The notes under the pieces were generated by a model that had not been told where the DNA came from, did not search any database, and saw only the letters and a program-made list of their open reading frames with translations. Source: an uncultured Verrucomicrobia subdivision 3 bacterium (lineage in GTDB: Bacteria; Verrucomicrobiota; Verrucomicrobiia; Limisphaerales; UBA11358). From it: 36,112 bases of DNA. Below, piece by piece: positions 19,201-28,200 of the stretch; within the stretch, counting starts at the first letter, position 1, and every line of letters starts with the position of its first letter. A program made the translations under genes and the position numbers. Location of the stretch: NCBI GenBank assembly GCA_903822015.1, contig CAIJNQ010000151.1:1-36112 (forward strand), in the 5' to 3' direction.

Positions 19201-22200
19201 CAAACCGTTTCAAAGCATCGCGGTCAGCAGCGCCAGCCTCAATATTGACAACACCCTGCTCTTCAGCGCCACCGTCACCGGCTCGTCCGGCACCACGCCG
19301 GGCGTGACGACGCAAACGCTCACCGGCGTGACGCTGACGTTGCAGGATCCGGCCACCAAAAACATTTACCTGACGCTGACCGCCGCCTCGGCCAGTTATT
19401 CAACCGTCGCCGGCGGCATCATCTACGATAATACGACCTGGGGTGCCAACGGCGGCTATGACGTGGTGCTGAACAACCTGAGCCTCTCGCTCGGCGGCTA
19501 TGTGGTTTTCAACGGCACGGTGGATGTCCAGTATAACAACAAGACATCCAGCAGCGCGGCAAAGGTGTCCTTCAATTTCACCAGCGCGGCCATCACCTTC
19601 AATCAAAATGCCGGCTCGAATCCGCTGGTCTCCGTGGCGGGAAGTTTCGCCTTTGCCTACAGCAGCACGGCCGGATTGAGTTTGATCGGCACGCCGACGA
19701 TTTCCGGCGTCAGCTTCTTCGGCCAGACCATTACCCCGGCCACCACGGCCGCCGCGGCCACCACGGCGAGCAGTCCGATCACCACCGCCGCCGCGACATC
19801 CACTTCGGGAACGCTCGGGCCGGTCACCCTCGGCTCGCCCGGCATCGGCTTCAGCAACTTCAATCTGGATACTTCCGGCAATTTGTCAGTTAAAGTCACC
19901 ATCTCCGACAAGGGCGCCGGCATCAACAGCACCTTCGGCAGCGTGGCGGTCAAGGCGTCGGTTGATTTGGAAGGTTCATTCACGGTCGGGATGACGCTTA
20001 ATCTGCAGAATCCGATTTCTGCGCCGACGAATATACAGGCCGGCAACTTTGCGTTGACCCTAAAGAACCTGAATATCACCGTCACCATCACCGGCGCCAG
20101 CAACATCACGCTCACGCTCACCGCCGCCAGTGTGAGCATCAATCCCGAAGCCGGACCGACGGACAATGCGGTGACTTTTGCCGGCACGCTGAGCGGCAGC
20201 CTGGCCATCGGGAGCCTGCAATTCACCTGTTCCGCCGGCAATTTTGCCATCACCGGCAACGGCTCGTTCGTCGCGCTGCCGGGCTTCAGCGTCTCGCTCA
20301 GCTTCGGCGCCAACACCTCGGAAACGTCATTCTCCTGGCCCAGCTGGCTGCCGCTGCAGAACCTCTCCATGGTGCTGACCTGGACCAATTTCAACTCGGA
20401 CCCGACGAGCTGCCTGATCACGCTGTCCGCCACGGTTTCGGTCACGTTGCCCAGCACCAGTCTGCAGATCACCGGCAACGTCACCAACCTCGTGATCGAT
20501 GTGAGCACATTGGTCAACGGCAATTTCCCGATCATCGGCCTCGGCTCGGTGGCGTTGAATGTCAGCGGAAATTTATTTGGCGGAACCGTCAGCGGTTCGT
20601 TGATCATCGGCGTGGCCCAATTTGATGACAACGGGAAATTGGTCAGTCAATTTTCCGCCAGTTCAGCCCAGGTCGGAACCATCACGGCCACGACCGCAAG
20701 CACCACCGTGACCGGGGTGGGCACGCTGTTTACCAGCCTGCAAGCGGGTCAATCCATCTACGATGCTTCCGGCAACCTCATCGGCACCGTGGCGAGCATT
20801 CAAAGCGACACGTCGCTGACGTTGAACGCGGTGGCGGCGGTCGCGGTGACAACCGGGGCGTTTGAAAACCAACCGGTGGCAACCACCACCACGACTTCAA
20901 CGGCCGCCGGAATTCATTCTGTGTTCTACGCCGGCATTGCTGCCAGCTGGACCTCGCCCAACGGCATGGGATTCGCCATCCAAATCGGACTGACGGAATA
21001 TGGTCCGCTGACCGCTTATTTCTCCGTGAATATCCCCATTCCCATCGGCGAAACGGGATTGATCCTAGCCAGTTTCAGTGGCGGAGTCGCATTCGGCGTT
21101 CCCCTGCCGACCTATAGCATACAAACCGACCCCAACACCGGGTTGCCCTTGGCGAGTAGCGCGTTGCAGCTCCAGACGAACGCCTTCACGCCGCTGGGGC
21201 AGCAGACCGTGACCGAATGGCAGTCGCAACTCGCACAGCAGGCGGCAACGCTATATGCGCCTTCGTTTAAAAATGGCGGCACCATCACCAATGGCTGGTC
21301 CAATTTGGGCAGCGCCCCGATTCTGATTCAAGCGGGCGCGACCCTGACGGCGGGCGATGTGGCGACCATTTCGGCCGATGAGGCGGTTTTCATGGTTACC
21401 GCCACGATCGATTTTGACACCACGGGAAAATTCCTGATCACTGGCACGGCGACGTTCGGCAGCAGCCTGACCGTGAACGTAAGCATCTATGCGAACCTGA
21501 CGCCCTTGTTCCAAAACGATGTGTCGACCACCAATCCGGTCTATGTGCTGTTCCTGCTGGATATGCCGCCGCCGCCGCCGCTGGCCAGCCTGATCAGCCT
21601 GCCCTTGGTGCAAATTTACGGCACCATCACGTTTGCTCCGATCAACAATGGCTTGGAACTTGATTTTGCCGGCGAAGCGGACCTGAACTTGCCGGGCGGT
21701 CTTTATGCGAAACTGACGGGGACCATTTCGTTGATTTTCACTTCGACCAGCTTCCAGATGACCCTCGCCAACGCCGCGCTGAACGTCAGCTATCTGGGCA
21801 CCATCGGCACAGCGGCGGGCAACCTGAATATTCAAAAAGATGGCAACGGCGTGGATATCTGGGGCGCACTGGTGGTGACTTTGAATGTGTCCTCCGCTTC
21901 GCTCCTGCCGGCCTCGACCGGCATCAGCGTCAGCGGCGAAATTGAAATGGAAATCAACACCACCGCAGTGCAGCAATCGGTCACGCTCTCCGGTTTGCAA
22001 CCTTCGGTCACCGAACCGGACGGAACCGTGGTGACGCCGAGCACGACGGTCAATCTGGATCCAAATTCGTTCAGCTTGCTGGTCACCGGCGGGGCCACGG
22101 TGACCCTCCTCGGCCAGCAAATCTTCAACATTTCTGGAACACTGGTGATTGACATCAACTCGACGTCGCTAACCATTTTTGTGCAGGCGATTCTGGACGT

Positions 22201-25200
22201 CGGCCCGGAGGATTTTAATTACGTTTCCTTCAACGCCAACGGCCTGCTCTATGTGGACCAGAACGGGTTCGCGGCGATGGTGACTTTAAGCATCAATAAG
22301 AGTTTGAATCTGGGGAACACCCTCACCTATTCGATGGGCGGCGATTTTCTGCTGGTGATGAACACCACCGGCGAAACCAATCCCATTCAGTTCATCATTC
22401 CCACGGTGGCGGCTTCACCCATTCCGGTGGTGACGGGACCGGACTTCACCAGTTCAAATTTGCTGGCCATCACGAACTATGAAAATGACGCCATCAATCC
22501 AGGCAAACGGACGCTGGTCATACCGGCGGGCCCGCCGCCATCCGGCACGACCGATTATCTGAACGGCTGGATCAACAGCACCGCGTCGATCACGCCGGGC
22601 TATTACTTCCTGATTGTCGGCCGCGGCAGTCTGACGCTGGGCTTGTCCTCCACGTCATTGGTGATCACCGGCAACATCAATATTGCCGCCAGTTACAGCG
22701 CCGGGAATATCATCTTTTCCTTCGAGCTGAACGCGAGCCTGAATCTACAGGTTGCCGGAACCAATCTGTTTTCGTTCAACGTCGTCGGCGGGATCGAAAT
22801 CAGCAACGCCGGACTGGTGGCCGCGCTCAATCTCAGCTTGAACGGCGGCCTGCCCAGCGGTCTGGGCTTCTCGCTGTCGGGTTCGCTGACCTTCACCCTA
22901 GAAATCAATACGACCGGAACTGCGGCCCAGGTGCCCGGCACAAACATCACCGTCCAGCCCGGCGCCATGGTGGCGATCAACGGCTCGCTCGCGATTCCGG
23001 GCTTCACGCTCTCCGGCGAGTTCGACCTCACCGTCACCTCGACTTATCTGGCGGTGAACGTCACCGCCTCAGCCTCCGTGCTGGGAATTACCCTGAACGT
23101 GGATGGTGCCGCGCAAATTTTTTATGGCGCCAACAAAGGTCTGGCGCTCGATCTCATGCTTTCCGTGGGGAGCGGCGCGCCAGGCAGCACCTGCACCTTC
23201 TATCCCATCAGCGCCCTCGGCAACAGCTTTGTCATCCAGGGCACGCTGGAGTTGCAATTGAACACCTGTTCCTCCGCGGTCAAATTGAGCAACGGAGTGA
23301 CCGTCCAGTCCGGCTTCCTGATCTCGCTGACGAACGTGAAAGTTTACCTCTTCCAGGTTTTCGAACTGGACGGTTCCGCGAGCATCCGGGTTTCCTCGGC
23401 CGGATTTGACCTCTACCTGAATGTCACGTTGAATTTCTTCAACCTCGTAAAATTGAATGTCACGGGGGATGTCAATTCCAACGGCACGTTTTATTTTTCG
23501 GCGAGCGCCAGCTTTTATTATTACTGGTCCATCGGCGCGGTCAGCGGTGATGTCTATGCCTATCTGACCGTTTCGTTCTGGTATTACTCCTCCAGCAATA
23601 ACGGATTTTCCGCCTCGGCGGGCTGCGGGATTGATATTTACCACATTGGCTCTTTAAGCCTGAACGCAACAGTCACGATTTCTTCCAGCGAGTTCTATCT
23701 CAACCTTAGCGTGGATTTGGTCCTCTTCTCCGCCACCATCACGATTGACCTTGGCCCGACGTCGCCGCCGCCGGCTCCGCCACCGCCCGTGGTGGCCTGG
23801 CAGAATCCGACCACCCACGTGGTGCAACTGAATTTCGGCACGGATGTCAGCAGTCGTGGAACCGATTATCCGGCACAGGCGGTTGAATCGTACGATGTCA
23901 CCGAGTCACTCGGAATCGTCACCGTGTACACGACACTACCCATACCCGGCGGCAGCGGTTCGCAAACCTATACCAATACATTTACGGGTGTGACCGGCAT
24001 TCTGGTTGACAACACGCGGGATTACGGCGGGGTGACGAAAAGCGACAGCGTCACGATTGAGGCCGGCGTCTTGGTGCCGCTCATCGTGAATCTGGGCAGC
24101 AATAATACCACGATCATCAACCGTGGCAGCGGTGCCACCACCGTTTACAATTACGGCAGCGGCACCAACACGATCACGACCGGCAGCGGCCAGGCCACCA
24201 TTTACGATTATGGCACCGGCAGCAACACTATCAATGTGGGCGGCGGCGGCGTCACTTACTACGGCGGTGAAGTGGGCGCTTCAGTAAGTTCCGCGACCTA
24301 CTCCAGCAAGGGCATCACCTATTTCATTAATTCCAGCAATCAGGTCACGGTCATCGAATCCGGGTACAAGAATTACACGCTATCCAGCACGGGACTGATC
24401 TACGGCAGCTATTCGCTGAATGGCGTCATCAACCAGGCGACGCTGAACGGGGTCAGTGCCGGCGGAACGACCTTCACTTTCAACAATTGGAACGGAACGG
24501 CGACTGTGAACGGCCAGGGCTACAATAACACCGTTGTGGCCAATCCGGGCGGCGGTGCGGCCCTGACATTCGCTTTGACCAACACATCCCTGCAAGTCAA
24601 AACCAACGGCACCGTGACGGAACAGATCACATTATCGGGAATTCAGAAGGCGAATCTGACGGGCGGCACCGGTGCGAATACGTTTAACGTCTCCAGTTGG
24701 AGCGGCACGGCGAACCTGAACGGCGCGGATGGAAACGCCACCTACAACCTGACGTTGACCGGCGTGGGCGCCGGGACGATCAACGTGCTAGACGCGACGG
24801 TCAATTCCAATGACGTGCTGAACCTGTTCGCCAACGCCTCGACCATCATCACCAGCAATCAACTCACGGTCGGCGGGCAGGTCGTCAATTACAGCGCGGT
24901 GGCGACGCTGAACGTCACGGGGACGGCGGCGGGCCTGGCTTACAACGTCCGGAGCACCAACAACACGACGACCACGACCATCAACGCCATGGGCAGCGGC
25001 AACGTATTCAACCTCGGCAGCACGGCCAGCAACGCCAAGGTTCAAGCCGGCAACCTGGAAGGGATCCTCGGCAGTTTGAATCTCAACGGCGGCGGCCAGG
25101 ATATGCTGAACGTGGATGATAGCGGCAATGCCGGCGGTCTCACCGGCGTGATGACGCCGACCACGCTGGATTACACCGGCCTCGGCACGATCACTTACTC

Positions 25201-28200
25201 GGGCATCGCCGCGCTCACCGTCGGCCTCGGCCAGGGCGCGGATACTTTCACCATCGCCGACACCATCACAAGTGCTTCCACCACGCCGGTGATCGTCATC
25301 AACAGCAATGGCGGCAACGACACCATAAACGTGTTGGACGACCACGCCGTGACCGTGATTAACGGCGGCAATGGCAGCGATACGTTCAATATGACCGACG
25401 ATCACGCCGCCACCACGGTCAACGCCGGCACTCACGGAAGCGACACGTTCATCGTGACCGACGATCATGCGCTGACCACGATCAACGGCGGCATCGGCAG
25501 CGACTCGTTCAACCTGCTGGACGACCACGGCGCCACAATTTTCAACGGCGGCACGACCAATAACATCTTCAATATTTTCAACGCGCATGCCGTCACCACG
25601 CTCAATGGCGGGCCGGGCACCAATGCGTTCTATATTTTCGGCAATTCCGCGCAGTTGAACATTAACGGCGCCGGCGTGGACGTGTATAACCTGTTCGCCT
25701 CGGTGCTGGCCGGACAAACGACCTATCAAATCAATGGCCCGGTGACGATCACCGGAGTCGCCGGCGGCAGCGACCAGCTGAACATCTACGGCACGGTCCT
25801 GAACGACACAATCGTCATCAACGGCTACCATTTGACCAGCCTCGGTCTGAACGTGACCTTCGGCAACATCGCCAACTGGGCGTTGTTTGGCCTGGCCGGG
25901 AACGACACCTTCTATGCGCAAAAAGTGGTAGTACCCACCACGATGGTGGGCGATGGCACTCTGCCGGTGTTTGCGTTGCCGGCTGGCTTGAGCGTGCCCG
26001 ACTTCACCGGCGGCAACACCTCGAATACGTTCAACGACACTTATTATATCGGCCGCTTCGGCCCGAACCTGCCCGGCTGGATCGCCGGAATCAACGCGCC
26101 GCTCACCATCGTGGGCGGACCGGGAACCGATACGGCTTACGTGGATGACGCCGCCGATATCGCCAACCGCACCTTCACTTTGACGCCGGGCGTCCTGACC
26201 AGCAATGCGATGGGACCGAACGGCCAGATTGTTTACGATGCGTCGCTGGAATATCTCAACGTGTTCTGCGGCTCGGGCAACGACACGCTCTATGTCAACA
26301 ACCTGTTGAATCCGACCGTGACCACGATTGACGGCGGCAAGGGTATAAACACGGCGTCGCTGAACTTCAGCGGGGATTTTGCGGCCGCCGATTTGACATT
26401 GGTGCGTTTCCGGAACGGCGGCCTCACCGTGGCCGGTAATTACACCGGATTGCTCAACGACGCCGGCGCGCTGACGAACGTGATCATCGGCGGATCAATG
26501 ACCGGCACCGGCGTGCTGAATGTCGGTTCGATCAACACCATGACCGTGGGCGGGGATCTGGCCGGCCTGGTGAACGTGACCGGCTTACTCAACACGCTGG
26601 CCATCACCGGCGGCTCCCCGGGGCAGATTATCGCCGGTTCGATCAATTACATCACCGTGCAATCCGGCTACGGCAACAAGGTTCTGCAAGTGACCGAAGG
26701 CGGCATCCTGCGGAAAATTCTCGCCACGCCGGCGGCGGGGGGCACGTTGCCCGGCAACATCCGGTTCGCCTTCATCTATGATTCCGCCGCGCCCGGCAAT
26801 CCGCAACTGGCCATACAAATCACCAACAGCGGAACCGTGGTGACGCATTCATTCAATCTGGCGCTGACGACGCCCAGCGCTGCTGCACAGTTCAACTTGG
26901 CGCTGGTTTACGCCACCGCCGCCACCGGCCTGGGCAACCTGTCGGTGACGGGCGATCTATTGTTCAAGGCGGATGCGGCCGAACTGAGTTTCCTGCATAT
27001 CGCCACGGCTCCGCATTTCGGTGTCATCCTGCCGTATGACAACATTACCGGATTGGAGTTCAGCGGCATCCTGCCGATCGGCATGGTGGATGTGGCCGGC
27101 ATCGAAGCCATCGCCTTCGGCCTCCTCGAGACGCAGGCGGGCCAGGTCGTCAACATCCTGGGCGACCTCGGCTCGGCGGGTAATCCGCAGGTGCTGTGGA
27201 ATCTGCTGGGCAGCCAGGCGGCCTTGCTGCTGGCAACGGATGCCATCACCGTCTCGTTCAGCACGGGTCACAGCGTCCAGTTGTTCGCCCAATGTAATTC
27301 CAACCCGACGCTGGAATATGCGATGACCTTCACGGATGAATCGTCGGCGGGCAACACGGTCACCGCGCTGGTGGCCATTCTGCCGGCGACGACGACGGTG
27401 CAAAGCATCAGTTTCCAGGGCGACGGCGGATCGGTGAACAGCCGTTATGGCGTCGGCACCATCACCAGCACCGGTTCGCTCGGGAATGTGACGGACGGCG
27501 GCGCTTTGGGCGGCATCACGGCCGCGAATATTTTTGGCAGCATCCTGGTCAACGGCGGGGCGATCACGGGAACGATTCAGACCACGGGCCTGGACACCAA
27601 TCCCTGGACCGGCGTGCAAACGACCTTTAATGCTGACCTGGGCCAGTTCACTTATAATTCGAACGGGACCATCACCGGCGTGACGAAGATTTACGCCAGC
27701 GGCGGCATCACCGGCACCGGCCGGATCATCAGCCGTGGCAACCTGGTCAGCACCGTGACCTCCGCCGCGGCCTTCAGCGGCCTCATCGCGGCGCAGGGCA
27801 ATATCGGCAAGATCCTCACCAACGCCAGCGGCGTGGCGGTGACCAGCGGAACGGGACAACTCACCCGCTACGGCGGAATCAACGTCACCGGCACCATGGC
27901 TGGCCAGGTCGTCGCGCTCGGCAACATTTTCGGCGACATTACCATCACCGGTTCGATGACCGGCCGGATCGCGGCGCAAGGCCAGGCGGTTTCCGGCTTG
28001 AGCGTCACGCGCCTCGGCATCCTTGGCAATTTCCATGTCACGAATAATTTTGCCGGCACGGCGGCGGTGGTTTCCGGCGGATTGATTGGCGACGCCCTGG
28101 ACGCGACAACCTTCCAAGCCGCCACCGTTAGCGGATCCAGTGCCACGGGTTGGCTCGCGGCGGACGGTGCGATCAATGTCGCCAACCCGTCATCGATCAC

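Noticed and set aside
25307-25663. Classical RTX toxin with type I secretion
   Set aside because: There are no proper runs of GGxGxDxUx nonapeptides, no HlyB-type ABC gene and no visible C-terminal secretion signal.
26957-28117. Long minus-strand open frames opposite the giant gene (also 24788-25921 and 19657-20631)
   Set aside because: They are the expected mirror frames of a GC-rich, repetitive coding region and show Arg/Gly/Val or Thr/Pro-biased peptides without domains.
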